Shown here in pieces: positions 17,791-30,800 of a stretch of DNA of 64,000 bases; the first letter of the stretch is position 1; each line of letters begins with the position of its first letter. This stretch comes from Quillaja saponaria (lineage: Eukaryota > Streptophyta > Magnoliopsida > Fabales > Quillajaceae): positions 2,542,001 through 2,606,000 of the forward strand of contig CM055617.1 of the NCBI GenBank assembly GCA_029379385.1. The letters are read 5' to 3'. The translations under genes were made by a program, and so were the position numbers. The notes under the pieces are model-generated. The model searched no databases. It was not told where the DNA came from and saw only the letters and a program-made list of their open reading frames with translations.

Positions 17791-19197
17791 TTAAGCTTGA
17801 GGTTTCTTTTGAACAAGTTTCTCTATCAAATCAGCAGCTTCTTGGACCGTTGTAATGTTCTCCGAGCTCTCCTCCTCAACATTGATGTCAAACTCTTCCT
17901 CCAAGCCCATGACTATTTCCACCTGCCACAACCACTCAGACATGGTTGATCAATAATCCAAATGTCCAAGGACCACCATAAGTTGCATAGGTATCACAGT
18001 TTTCACTATACTACTTGGTTCTATAATGAATTGGAGAATTAAAATAACCAAATTTGTATCACTAGAGGATTCAAATATAAACACAAATCTTACTGTGTCA
18101 AGAGAATCGGCCCCTAGTGCTGAGAACTTGGTTTCTGGGGTAAGCTCAGATTCAGGAGTCAGAGCCAGTTGTTTCCTCACAATCTCACAAACTTTCTGCA
18201 GAGTTTCAGGTTTTGCCTGCTTCTCTTTCTGTATTTACTCCCATTATAAGTTATTTTAATTCCTAACTTTAAAAAATAACGCAAAAAGAACTCAAACTTA
18301 CTGAACAAGATATGCTGAAACGGGTGGTTCTTAGAGAAGGAAATTTTGTACTTCTGGCCCATCCCAAAGAAAAATTTGTACTCCTCGTTGCCTACACATT
18401 GGAGCATCAAGACCAAGTTGTCATTTTCAGAAAATTTATGTAGATTCTATCTGATTTTTAGTTTCATCCATGATGAGTTCAGGCAGCCCATGTTCCGGGT
18501 CTTCCACATTTAGCAACAGTTCAAACATTGAAATAATTGTCCAAGTGCACGAATGCATGTCTTTCACTAATGCAGAACAACAAAAATATAGACAGAAAGT
18601 CCTACGTGTACATGAAGAATTTACATATGCAAAATTCAAACGCAACAACAAAACGCTTCATAGTGAATATCATTTTTGAAATAATTATTAATTTCCACAC
18701 TCAACTCCCATATGAACAATTGAACATTACATCAAATGTGGTGCATACATGAAACTATCTATCTGTTGCTTAATGCTGTAGCAACGGATGAATAGCAAAT
18801 TTTTTCCACAATCTACAAGAAAGTAGGCTACAACAGCAAAACTAGAGGGCCTTTTAACTTCAAAGATGACATTATATCCCCAAAAATTAGACTTGTTCTA
18901 CTACTCCTATTATGTAAGGCCATTTGGACATGTACCCAAAACAGAACCATAAAAGACAAATTTCCCATTTCTAAAATTACCCATATGATTGCCACAAAGT
19001 ATTAAATATTAACCAGGTCTAAAACATAGCAAGAAAACCCAAATTTTCAAAGAATGCCACTATCAGAACCTGGTATGTTTAACACATAAGCATGGTATAA
19101 TGATTATAGAGTTAAGAGTTTAATTAACCTGGTAAGTCTTGCTTGGCTGCTTCAGTGAGGGTTGAAAGTTAAGACAAGTAGCTGAAACAGAGGCCAT
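17791..19197 (-). CDS. ACP: Plastid acyl carrier protein precursor
   Basis: This small protein carries growing fatty acyl chains on a phosphopantetheine arm during plastid type II fatty acid synthesis. Four exons, 19197-19129, 18391-18302, 18228-18094 and 17922-17791, give 426 nt and 141 residues, ending in a TAA. Residues 1 to about 52 are a Ser/Thr/Arg-rich plastid transit peptide (starts [11 protein letters not shown], ends near RFSISC). The mature domain begins near [12 protein letters not shown]. The attachment site is Ser95 in GADSLDT, split by the last intron just after Thr98, and the acidic helix [11 protein letters not shown] follows. A Lys-rich tail (VQKKPQA) ends the protein. It resembles the plant ACP4-type more than ACP1-3, but the subtype is uncertain. 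Transcription diverges from the phosphate carrier gene across about 1.5 kb. Confidence 0.92.
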
Positions 19198-20721
19198 TGA
19201 AGCTCCAAGAAAAGCAAATCAGAGTGGAGAATGGAAAGCAGAAAGTGGGAAGCGAGAACAGATATGGATTGGGTTTTTGAGCAGTAAAGTTTGTACTACT
19301 TGTCCGAAGATAATGAACTAGTTGGACCTTTTAGTCTTTTACCACTGAATACGACGTCCTTAGCTTTTGCTTTGTTGGTAAGCCACGGCCCATGAGTGAT
19401 GGACATTGCTCGATGTCTAACTCTAAGACTATCTAAAGTGTATGCATACGTAGCAGCAGCTTGATCTGTTTGGTTCAGTGGGCCTTAGCAAAGGATGCAA
19501 GATGACCATGTGAAAATTAGTTCATGGGCTGGGCTGGATCCAAATCTGACAGTGGGCCCCAATGAAATGTTGACCTTCTTTTTCTGACTTTCAAAGTTTG
19601 ACCTTCTAGGCTTCCAGCACCTTATTCCTTAGAATTTGGAGATTGCATGGGTTGAACCATGATGCTATGATTAAAATTAATCACATTAACTTATAACTTT
19701 TATAATATCTAATATTAATGAACAAATTAATTAAATCATAATTCATAATTAAATATAAAACTGTAAATTAAACGTAATTAATTTTTATTTATAATCATAA
19801 TTTACATTAATAGTCAATAACCAAATAATAATTTATCACTATTCTACTTGCGATGTCTTTGCTTACGTCTACAAACTTGCCACGTCTTTGCTTAAATTCA
19901 TGTGAATGAGAATTTGATTAAAAAGTTTAAAGTTCAGAAACTCATTTTAATGTGGAACTCTTATTCGAATTTCTATTTTTAGTCTCTCTTGCACACAAAC
20001 AACATCCATTCAAGGGAAGGTTAAATGGGTAACTTAACGCTATGAAATTTTGAATTGACTAGGAAGTAGTACAATTGAATTTGGCTACGAGCTAAAGGAT
20101 CAAACTAGTGCTCTATAAGTAAAGGCATCTTTATGCATAAACTATTAGACACAACTAATATTATTACAAAAAAAATTAAAGGAATTATACATTTAAATTT
20201 ATGTTTTCAAAATTTTGACAAAGAATTACTAAAATTACATAAATAAATTAATTGAAATGTGTTAATTGATTCAAACATTATTTAAAAATTATTTATGAAA
20301 TATATATATTTTAACAATTATTTGAAATTGTAATATGTCGAAACTGATTTTAATAATTTATGTAATAGTTTAAATTTTGAGGTCGAGTAATTGTTGAATT
20401 AACTAATGATTTTCATATTTTTGATTGACAATTATATTATGGTACATTAAATTGAACATTCAGAAAAGCAGAGCGCAAGGCTTTTCACATAAACGGTAAA
20501 CGGTCTCTATAAAGCGCGAAGTACCTCTCTTCCAGTGAAAGGCAGCCATTTGCGACTGCCTACTAGCCGTCTTGACTTTCTCTTCTCTTTCTCGCGCCCC
20601 AAACACATTTCACATCTCAACCGCATACCTTCCAATTTCCTCGTTCTCTTTCTCTCAAATTCAAGCAAAAGCTGTTTTTATTCCTGAACTTCCTCAGAAA
20701 ACAAACGCTTAGAACCCAATA
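19198..20721. promoter_or_regulatory. Divergent promoter region between ACP and phosphate carrier
   Basis: This 1.5-kb interval separates two housekeeping genes transcribed away from each other. The middle (about 19660-20460) is very AT-rich with no gene. A good TATA box, CTCTATAAAG, lies at about 20504-20513, some 210 bp upstream of the carrier ATG, followed by a pyrimidine-rich leader typical of plant 5' UTRs (about 20540-20721). No equally clear TATA was assigned for the ACP side. Confidence 0.55.
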
Positions 20722-21596
20722 ATGGCTCTGCCCGAGAATTCTCGCCAGTCTCTTCTACCTGGATTTCTGTACTCTCCTCCTTCGTCAACAAAAGGATTGT
20801 TTAATTTGGAGACTGTGATGAAGACGAATCATGAATTGGTTCCATCATCGCCGTCCATTTTATCTCCGTCATCATCAAGAAGGGGCATTGTAATCCCGGC
20901 ACCTAAGGAGAAGATTCAGATGTTTTCTCCGGCTTTCTACGCCGCTTGTACGGCTGGTGGGACTTTCAGCTGTGGTCTTACCCACACGGCCATCACGCCT
21001 CTCGATCTCGTCAAGTGCAATATGCAGGTGAATTTTAATCTTTTCACGTCGCTTTATCTCTACGAAGCACGGGTACTCTAAAAACCTCAAAGAACTAGTC
21101 CCTGGGGCGTACCGGGTGCTGGGACGTGTGGGAAACGCCCAGTTACGCCCCGTGAATTACCAGAATTTTGTTTTTTTGGGTACAGTTTCGGTTAGACTAA
21201 AAATTTGTAGTGCGACTTCGGCACGGCTTACATCAGACTGTACTTTGTTAAAAAAAAAAAAAAACTAAACCCAGCGTTTCTATTTTTTCCTTTCAAATTT
21301 TTTTTTGCTTCCTTGCTAGTTGCCTCATTCTACTTTTTTTTCTTTTATCTTTTTATGTATATAAAGCCGTGTTTCTATGCGTTATTTTATTTTTTTTTTC
21401 TTTTTTTTTTAATGTATATAAAGTCTTTTTATTCTCTTTCTATTTTTTTACATTATTCTCTTTTAATTTTCTTTCTACTTTTTATCTATATAAATATATT
21501 TTTAATATATATAAAGGCTTTTTGTCTTTTTTCTATTTTTTTTATAGCTATACTTTTTGTTCTTTTTTAATTTTTTTAATTTGATTTTTTTGTCTG

Positions 21597-21640
<44 letters not shown>

Positions 21641-23956
21641 ATATTTTAATTATTTAATTTAACGTACCCTTGCCATACAGGTATCGTGATTTAAAAAAAA
21701 ATGACGATTCACCGTACCTGTATTATATTATACTGTATTATATCGAAGTACTAGTGTCCGTGCTTCATAGCTTTTTCTAGAGCTTAATTGATTCGAGCCA
21801 ATCTCTGTTACATGTCCGCGTTCTTACTCATTAAAATTAACTACAACTGATATGAAAGTTTTTACAGATGATAATGTAATGTGGTATTGACTATGGATCA
21901 TTGAACCATTTTTTCCAAGTCATATTACGTATTGCTTTTTAAGTTAATTTGTAGTTAACTTTTGTGAACTTAAGTACATCGTTCATAACATTTTGGTGGT
22001 TGGTGTATGAAACTCAACCCCAACTCCCAAAACTCTCTTAGTTACTTTAAGATCAAACTTGAACTTTTATGTATGACTCGTTCAATCTTTCTATTCTACC
22101 TTTGAACTTTCAATAGACATTCTTAGATATTAGAATCATAAAGCATTATGTTCAATTTCCAGTTTTGACTGTTCGTTTTGCTCGCATATTTTATTAATCA
22201 TTTTTCCCTCTTAACTGGCAAATTTTTTGATAATATTGATCTTCTTGTTCCTTTGTAGATTGACCCTGCAAAATACAAGAGCATCTCTTCTGGATTTGGT
22301 GTTTTACTAAGAGAGCAGGGTGTTAAAGGTTTTTTTAGGGGTTGGGTGCCCACTTTGCTTGGTTATAGTGCTCAGGGAGCTTGCAAGTTTGGATTTTATG
22401 AGTTCTTTAAGAAGTACTACTCAGACATTGCTGGGCCTGAGTACGCAGCCAAATACAAAACATTGATATATCTTGCTGGTTCAGCTTCTGCTGAGGTGAT
22501 TGCTGGTGTTGCTCTTTGCCCCATGGAGGCAGTGAAGGTTCGTGTACAGACTCAGCCTGGGTTTGCTCGAGGTTTGTCAGACGGGCTCCCGAAGTTCGTC
22601 AAGTCTGAAGGTGCACTTGGGTATGATTTTTAGCACATGTTTCCTCTGATTCTGATTACTGTTTCTGGTCTTGATATTTTGGAGTTTCTAATCTGAAGAA
22701 TGTTTCATGTGCAGGTTATACAAAGGGCTTGTTCCTCTTTGGGGGCGTCAGATTCCATGTAAGTGGAACCAGTAAACCACTTTCATTTTTGTGCCTTGTA
22801 TATGTGATTAGCGATTTACTTGGTATATATTCGCTTAATCTATAGCTCTGCTGCTGAGAGCTGTAGAAAAGCGTAGTGTTTTTCAGTGTTCCAGATTCTT
22901 TGGGTTGAGTCATGGGCAACTGTGAATTATTTAGCCTTCCAAAAATCACAAGCTTAGATACTTCTATCTATGCCTTTTATGTTCTAGCACTTTCTTTTTC
23001 TGTCAATTTTTGTCCTGCTTTAAAACGCTAGCTTACTGCTTTCCATGTTCTACCTGCACTTGGAAATTTGCAGTACTTTTGTTGCTTCCATGTTCACCTT
23101 TATATTGATTGACTTTAGTAGCCAGCAATCAGAAATTTTAAAAGGCATCTTTATGTTGTCCTCTTTGCTTGAACTTTCTCAAGAACTTCTCGGGTGTTGC
23201 TTTTGGTTTTCGTGTTTGCACAGTCTGGTTGTCAGATAAATATCATGTTATTCTTATTTACTCTTATGGTAATTTCTATTGATCCCTGTCTGTAACTCCT
23301 CCTCCGACTTTGTTGTTCAGATACAATGATGAAATTTGCTTCTTTTGAGACCATCGTCGAGAATTTATACAAATATGCTATCCCAACCCCTAAAGATCAG
23401 TGCAGCAACAAGTTGCAGCTTGGTGTGAGTTTTGCTGGTGGATATGTGGCAGGTGTATTATGTGCTATTGTCTCACACCCTGCTGACAGCCTCGTGTCCT
23501 TTCTCAACAATTCCAAGGGAGCTACTGTTGGTGATGTAAGTCCAATATAAATATAGACATGCACATGTACGCAACACATACCCTTCCTGGATTATGCTCA
23601 CCCTCTTTGCATTGTTGTATATTGTTTTTCAGGCTGTGAAGAGTATCGGACTTTTGGGGCTTTTTACCCGCGGCCTTCCACTTCGTATAGTCATGATTGG
23701 AACACTTACAGGAGCCCAATGGGTTATCTATGATGCTTTCAAAGTTTTTGTAGGACTGTAAGTATCTCATCTCTCTGCATTTTAAAAGATTGCTTGATGA
23801 TATGCCATATTCCATGTTTATTGCCCCCACTTTAATGAGTTTCAGTGGTCAGTTTTCTTTTCAATTAATATGACATTGTCATTACTGGTTGCTCTTTCTA
23901 GGCCTACTACTGGTGGAGGTCCTGCTCCTGCTGCTGCCCAGCTCACAAAAGCATGA
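20722..23956 (+). CDS. MPT3: Mitochondrial phosphate carrier (PHT3 / MPT3-like)
   Basis: This inner-membrane carrier of the SLC25 family imports phosphate with protons to supply ATP synthase. Six exons, 20722-21027, 22259-22620, 22715-22758, 23321-23535, 23633-23757 and 23902-23956, give 1107 nt and 368 residues ending LTKA. All junctions are GT-AG and in phase. Residues 1 to about 65 are a Ser/Pro-rich N-terminal extension. Three repeats of about 100 residues follow, each with a carrier signature after its first helix: [10 protein letters not shown] at the exon 1 end, [14 protein letters not shown] in exon 2, and [11 protein letters not shown] in exon 4. Other family strings are [22 protein letters not shown] and [19 protein letters not shown]. 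Intron 1 is large (1.2 kb) because it contains an inverted-repeat transposon. It converges with the nucleotidyltransferase gene downstream. Confidence 0.95.
21060..21769. mobile_element. Non-autonomous Mutator-like element in intron 1 of MPT3
   Basis: The ends are imperfect inverted repeats: the left end reads TACGAAGCACGGGTACT and the right end, reversed, reads TATGAAGCACGGACACTAGT. They are flanked by near-identical 9-bp sequences, GCTTTATCT at 21051-21059 and GCTTTTTCT at 21770-21778. A 9-bp target duplication is the Mutator hallmark. The interior has a GC-rich left part, a long T-rich part with repeated TATATAAAG motifs, and no transposase. Family assignment is inferred from the duplication length. 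Confidence 0.65.
21340..21640. repeat. T-rich low-complexity tract with repeated TATATAAAG motif and (TA)n
   Basis: Inside the intron-1 element, poly-T blocks alternate with TGTATATAAAG- or TATATAAAGG-type motifs at about 21354, 21413 and 21506, and a (TA)n run lies at about 21600-21627. Long open frames here are products of the T-rich composition, not genes. Confidence 0.7.
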
Positions 23957-24823
23957 ACCTGTTGCAGATAGCATTACAAACACACATTTTGAATTTTAGG
24001 AATTTGGGAGGTATTTTCTTTTAGAGATACAAATAATATTAGCTGTATTAACATGCTTGTTAATGGCAACTTCGCCATTGCAGGCTTCCTTGCAAACATT
24101 TTGTCCGGTTACACACTTTCCATTGTACTTCGAAATTTATAAGCAACCAAATGATGTTTTCTTTCGTAGTTACAGTCATGGATCAAACAGGAGGAGAAAC
24201 AACATTTGTATGTGGCTGATGCAGAACTCGTAGTTCCTATAACTTAAAAAGAAAAAAAGGTTAACACAAATGCATGCTAGGATTAGTGAGATCTTACAGT
24301 GGTTTTTGACATGCCCTGGAAGTTGTTGGTTTGGAACGAGGGTTTGGAGAAATTTGGAGATAGAAGAAATGTTAAAACAGATTTAGAGTGGACCTTTTTT
24401 TCCCACCTGCCTAGCTCACAAAATCACAATTTATTACTACCAAACAAAAATACAAATTATTATAGAATAGCTAAGAACCCTTCCAATGGAATTCACCATC
24501 AGTAAATGAGATATAACAATTTATCAGTGTGGAGATTTGTTTCCTTGGTACATCTGCAATAGATTGAGCTGCATGACTCAATGGCGTAGCCTTCTCATCA
24601 AGTTCCTCATGCACGTCAAAGATTTGATCCCAACCCTTGCAACGCCGAATCCAGTACCAGTTAGCTGTGGCAACTAGAGACCTTTCACGTAAATTTGATC
24701 TGATCTCTGATTTGAAACCTTCCTCCAATATGTCTGAACATGGCAACATGACGCCAAGAAAAAAAGAGTGAAGATTTCTCATGTTTATCATCTCAAGCAA
24801 TACTTTGACAAACATCCAAGAAT
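23957..24823. other. Convergent 3' region of MPT3 and nucleotidyltransferase genes
   Basis: The two genes end 867 bp apart in tail-to-tail orientation. The interval should hold both 3' UTRs. A frame on the minus strand at 24471-24827 overlaps the expected 3' UTR and has no family match. No RNA gene or transposon was seen. Confidence 0.55.
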
Positions 24824-27800
24824 TCATGCATGACTACGATCTTGATCTAGACGAACTGGATAGACAGTATCAAATACAATCCTGGCAAAAACATGCCGCA
24901 CTTCCTGCAGATTACCAACGTATAAGGACTCATAATTAATTTTTCTGCCTTGCTTTGACTTGAAACCCTTCTCAGCACCTTCTGTCACACACTCAAACAT
25001 CTTGCAAGTTCTTAAATATAGTCCTAACGGGATGAATACCTGTAAATTTGAAATAAAGAAGGTAACAGTACAAACTAATCAAGATGCAATTATTATAAAA
25101 CTAGAAAGGGGAAAAGAAAAAAGAAAAATAGGTGTGCTCCCTTTCCTTATCCCACATCACCAACGTTGTGACGTGCTAACATAATATATCATTTGTCATT
25201 AACCTCTAGGAAGTCCCTTTAACCCTTTTAGGTTGGCAAATTGTGCCATTGTTTTATACTTGCACTCGACCCCTTACCTTGCGCATAAGATTTTGTGATT
25301 AATAAAAAAAGAAGGAAAAAATATCATTAAAAACTGAAAAGTGACAGGTCTCATTTCCTAAAAATGTTCTATTAAAAAACCAAATTGGGTACGAATAGGC
25401 CCCAGGATCTCCACGGAATGAAATATTTTCTTCATCGCATTATTGTCAGTTCAGTTGTGTCAATGGTGCACCTCTGTCTCCCCCCTCCCCTCTTCAATTT
25501 AGTGGGCATAATTATCGCTTCCTTTGTTATAATCCTGTAACCCAGAAGCTAAGACGACAAACAAGGAATGATGGAAAGAAGCTTACCAGATCTGAATAAG
25601 GTGCTTGAGGATAATCTGCCAAAGCCTGAGAAACAAAATGCTCATCGGTCATCTTACAAAGTGCACCTTTAACAGATGCAGCAAGATCTATTGTCTCATC
25701 CGTCAATGCCTCTGAGTCCAGTCTCTGAGGTTCTAATAATTCAGGAAAGCTGTTATCAGGCGGTTTATCAATCCTCCTTGCTATTTTTACTGCTTCCTTC
25801 ATATCTCCACCATTATAAACTGCAAGACCAAATGCAGCAACCACCATAGGATCCCTTGGTTGGTAGCTCAGCGCCTCATGTAATGCCAGGAGTCCAACCC
25901 TGAAAGCATAAACCAATGATGAGGCTTTCCTTGAATGGTCAAACTTGTGATCAGCTGTGCGTATTTGTTACAATAATCTACTAGGACCTCACTGTCCATT
26001 CCTAAAGAAATATAAGGAAGCCAAAATAAAGTTCACAAAATATTTAACCCCACATTGTAGAGAACTATCTTGTCCCTGAAATACCATTGGAATTGTATGA
26101 AAAGAAAAAGACAATTCTTCACTCAGAATCAACAGCGAAAGATACTAGACAGTATAGAATATGAAAATATATGACTAAATTTAATCAAGGTATCCAAGTA
26201 TAGGGACAAATTTCCAAAGCACCACAAAAGTTCACCTTTGATGCGAGTCAGCGATGGGCTAAAGAAGATTCATATGCTATTAATGCAGGACACGTATTAG
26301 CAAAAAATATATATATATATATATTAATGCAGGACACCTGATTATAATTTCTGTATAGCCTAAAGTCCCCATGGCTGATATTCAATAGCATTGAGGAACT
26401 ATTCTACAGGAAGATTATAGCTGCATCTACAGCGATCATCATTTGATTGCCATGGGTCTTATCATTCCATACAGAAGATTCATTGGCCAATACATGCATT
26501 AAATATGTAACAGATTATTGGCAGCAGAAGTTTCACTAAGATTTTCTCTGACATTTGACATATTTCTGAGGAGCAAAAAAGGGATATAATAAGCATAATG
26601 TTGAAAGAATCATGCCTTTTGACAAAGGCTTCAGTAACATGCTCTTTCAAAGCAAGCAGATAAAAAGTGGTTATGAAGTAAAAGTTCAAGTGATCCAGGA
26701 ATCCTTTAGAAACACAGTGAGTTACTTTATGGCATTACGGATGGCAATAGAAGATAAAGTTAGGCATTTTTGTAATAAAGATCTTACCATAAGCTAGTAT
26801 GGCATGGCCTGTCAGGTGCAAGAAGTTTATCCAAATTGGAGAACAGAGACTGCATATCAAATGACAATATTTAATAAAAAAGACATGTTATCCATATCAA
26901 GCTTCTTTTGAGTACATACTCAAGTACCAAATAACACAATACTGAGACTGCTTGAAAGCTAAAGTTCAAATCTTCGTACTTTTTTTCTCCCCTCTCTATG
27001 TTTCTTTTTGAAGGCAGGGTTACATGGTATATATCATTTATCATTGTAGGACTTCTGTACAAGTTAATAGAGCTGAAACAGTTATTAAAAGAATGATAAA
27101 TAGACATCCAGGACATACTAAACTTAGGGGCAGCATTAAACTTTAAAATACTAAAATACGGATATGATAGTGTAAATAATTGATAGTAAGGATCATGGGT
27201 CTTTTAATTGTGTCTATGTGACCTGCCAGTATGATCTGTAAGGTTAAGAAATTACATGTCCTAACGTAAGGAAAGTCACTGTATTGCAATTCTAGTTTCT
27301 GAACATTATGAATAGAGTTGAAACAGTGATTAAAAGAACAGTTAGTGGCAGGAAGCTTAAAAATACTAAAATATTTATATGACCATGTATATCCTAATAG
27401 TAAGGATTATGGACCAGTGTGATATATGGCAACAAATTACACGTCCTGACATAAGGGAAATCACATTGCAAATTCTAGTTTCTGAAAGAATTGTGCACTA
27501 ATGGCCAGCAGATTGAACTCAAAATGTTGAAGTTTAAACCTAAAGTTTTGATAAGCAATAACAATTAACAACGTGATTACCAAAAGCATGTTGGTTCTCT
27601 TGTCACGTCTTCGAAATCCATTACGAACAAAATAAGCTGCCTGTAACAAAAAGCTCAATTGAACTTCTAGCACCCCATCAAAAAATGAAATTTAAATATC
27701 AGATATCTACCTGAATCGGAAGAAGTATATCTAGGAGTCCAAATTTCCATAATAACCTGAGAGAAGCTTCAGCAGAACCATATGCTAGCATATAATTAAT

Positions 27801-30800
27801 TTCCATAAGAAGCCTACCCTAAAAACATTTTGACACGAGAAATTAGTCAGCCATGAGTGTGTTTATGGAATGAAACAGTAGAAAGGAAGAACTACGTACA
27901 CACACCTTATCAAGTCTTAATACTGCGGAAGATAAATTTTTAACAAACTGAGCTGTTTCCCTTGAGAAACCAAATCCTAAACGAGCAGCAACTCTGATTG
28001 CACGCAGAATGCGAGCTGCAGATAATATGGAGTCAGGCAGCATCCTAAGCACATATCAGGTGAGACTTGTTTGCAAATGAGTGAGTTGAAAACAGTCACC
28101 CCTCCCTGAGAAAAGTAATTTTTATTGATACCAAAGTAAAAGTAATCAACAAAATCTCACCACAATATGGAGTCAGGCATCCTAAATACATATCAGGTGA
28201 CACTTGCTTGCAAATGTGTGTTGAAAAAATGCCACCCCCTCCGTGAGAAAAGTATTTTTTTTAATGATACAAAGTAAAAGTAATCAACAAAATCTCACCA
28301 CAATCGTCCTGAAAAGAATTTTTTGCAGGAATTACAGTTCGCACCTATGCCAACAGAAGATTGAAGTTAAGAAAATTTTACATTGTCAATGAGCCAGAAT
28401 TAGTGTAAGAAACCACAACTGTAAAGGAATACATGCACACTTTAGTTTTCTTGATATCTTCTATTCCTCCCGTGTAGTCATACACAGTTCTTGAATACGG
28501 GTCAAACATCAAGCTGGAAAGAGCAAGAAGCTGGTTAACAGCATGACAGTAATATATTAATACATAATGATATTGATAATAAGTAAATGAACAATTTAAG
28601 AAGTATAGATAAGTTGAAAATCAAACATTCACAGAAACAAAAAATAAAAAAGCAATAAATGAGTTTGGTTATTAAGACTACAAGGACATGTACTCAACCC
28701 ATTAATTGTAAAGTCCCGCTGTAAACAATTCCTCCAACGAAGATAGTCCTTCTCGTCACAGCCATTAGGTCTTCCAACATCATGATTGAAGTCCTTATCA
28801 AACTTCTTTCTACCAGTACTAAAACTTGAAACCTGATTTCAACAAAGAATGCAAGCTATCATTGATAAGAGACAAAAATGAAGTCCCGTAAAGATTTATT
28901 TGCTATACAGCCCTCAGGGGAACATAAATTAGCAATTAAGTGAACACTCAAAATGGTTGAAATTGTTTTGATCATAAAGATCACAAACCTCCACAATGGT
29001 GCCATCAATGTGGACATGGCATATAGGAAAGCGTTTGCCAATTATTTCACACCACGAAAAAGCTCTCATCACCTGCAATTACATAACATGTTAAGAGCCC
29101 AATCCTTTATGTTTCTAATGACACCATGAACATAATTGGATTTAAATACAAAACTAGAATGGCATTACGATATATTAGCCATGTCAAGTAAAATTGTGCT
29201 TTTCCTGGACAATAAATTTTGTGGATTATTCCTTGTTCCTACTGACAAATAATGAAAGATTAAATTAATTTTGCAACGCGTCTCTAGAGATTCCATTTTT
29301 TTTTCTCCCTTAGTGCGATCTTCCATAGATCATCCCAGAGCAACAAGACAGTTGAAGTTGAAAGTAACCTCTTTAAGTTCTGCTGATGTTATAATATCAA
29401 AGTCCTTTGGAGTCCTCTTTAAGATGAGATCCCGAACACAACCTCCTACAAGGTAAACATCATATCCTACAGGGAAAGAAAAGAGGGACTTCAAACATTG
29501 TAAGAGCAAAACATTCAACATAACCATAAATAAAAGGTTAACTAAAAAATAGTGATGCAACCACAAAAATTAAGAATCAACAAAATGAAGTGAATGAGTT
29601 TCATTGAAAACAATGCAACATCTGAAAAATTACTACGCAGTTTGACTTAGGATCAAGAACTAGTGTGGCTGCTGTACACTACAACTCAACTCAATTCAAC
29701 TAAACCTTAAATCTCAAACTAGTTGGGGTCAAATAATTTTCCTCCATCCACATCAAGCCGATGTGGGGCAGTGCTGCTATACACCACAAGTCTCAAAATA
29801 TAATTTTCAAGTATTGAACTCAGCTGCACTGAGATGTATATTATAAATTATGCAGATATAGTTCAATTACAATAACAAATGATTGTGCTGGGCACTGGAG
29901 GGTGTCAGTGGCCTCGGCCAATTGGCAAGTATTATGGACGAGATTCAGGTCTAAAACCCAAGTACAGATTAGAAGACAAAATGGTTTGCTTGTTGTTACA
30001 CAAAATACGAAGTGTTTTCAAGATTGATTTAAATACTAAAGGTGGACAGTAGCCAAATTTTGCCAAGAAAACTAACTGATCTTCAAGTCGAAATGGAATA
30101 TTCACAAGACACGTGATTTAAACTAATTTATTATTCTAATAAATTCCTTTAATATTTCTCAAGAAGATCAATGTCTAAAACTACAACAGTTTCTGGGCAA
30201 AATTTTGAATGTGCAGTGAAGAAAGGCATTCCAGGAATTGCGTGAGTATCAGTAGGAGGCTAGGAGCTATAATATTAGATCCCCATAGACTTCCATGCAA
30301 ACAAGATACCAGGTCATGCCCGTGGCTGGTACATTCCACAGGTTGCAGGAGTGGTACCATGAACAGGGCCATCTGGTACTACATATCATATAAACACCAA
30401 GAACTTATCTACAACTTCATTGATTTTCCCAACTTGTTGCCTTTAGAACTCAGTTGAAATAAAATATCATGCACAAAACATAATTCTGACACATTTACAC
30501 TAAAGGACTACTTCCTCAACCAAAATTAGGCATGTCCTACTTTGTAAAATCTAAAAGAATAGAACTTGAAATGTTAATATTTCTTCTATACAGAAAAGAG
30601 CAATAAGAAAGAAATATCAAATAAGTGGAAGCATTATCCATACTACATACCCCTTCTCTTGAGTCCATTCAGAACTTTTCTCGTAGACCTTGCAATCATT
30701 GAAGTACTAATTCCAAGCTCTTTAGAATTCAATTTCTTCCATTCCGATGCCTTTCTATTTCCTTCACCAATTCAGACCCCAAAATTTCACAAGTAACAAA

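Noticed and set aside
21313..21584. Two overlapping frames rich in Phe, Leu and Tyr in intron 1 of MPT3
   Set aside because: They are a by-product of poly-T and TATA-rich low-complexity sequence inside a transposon.
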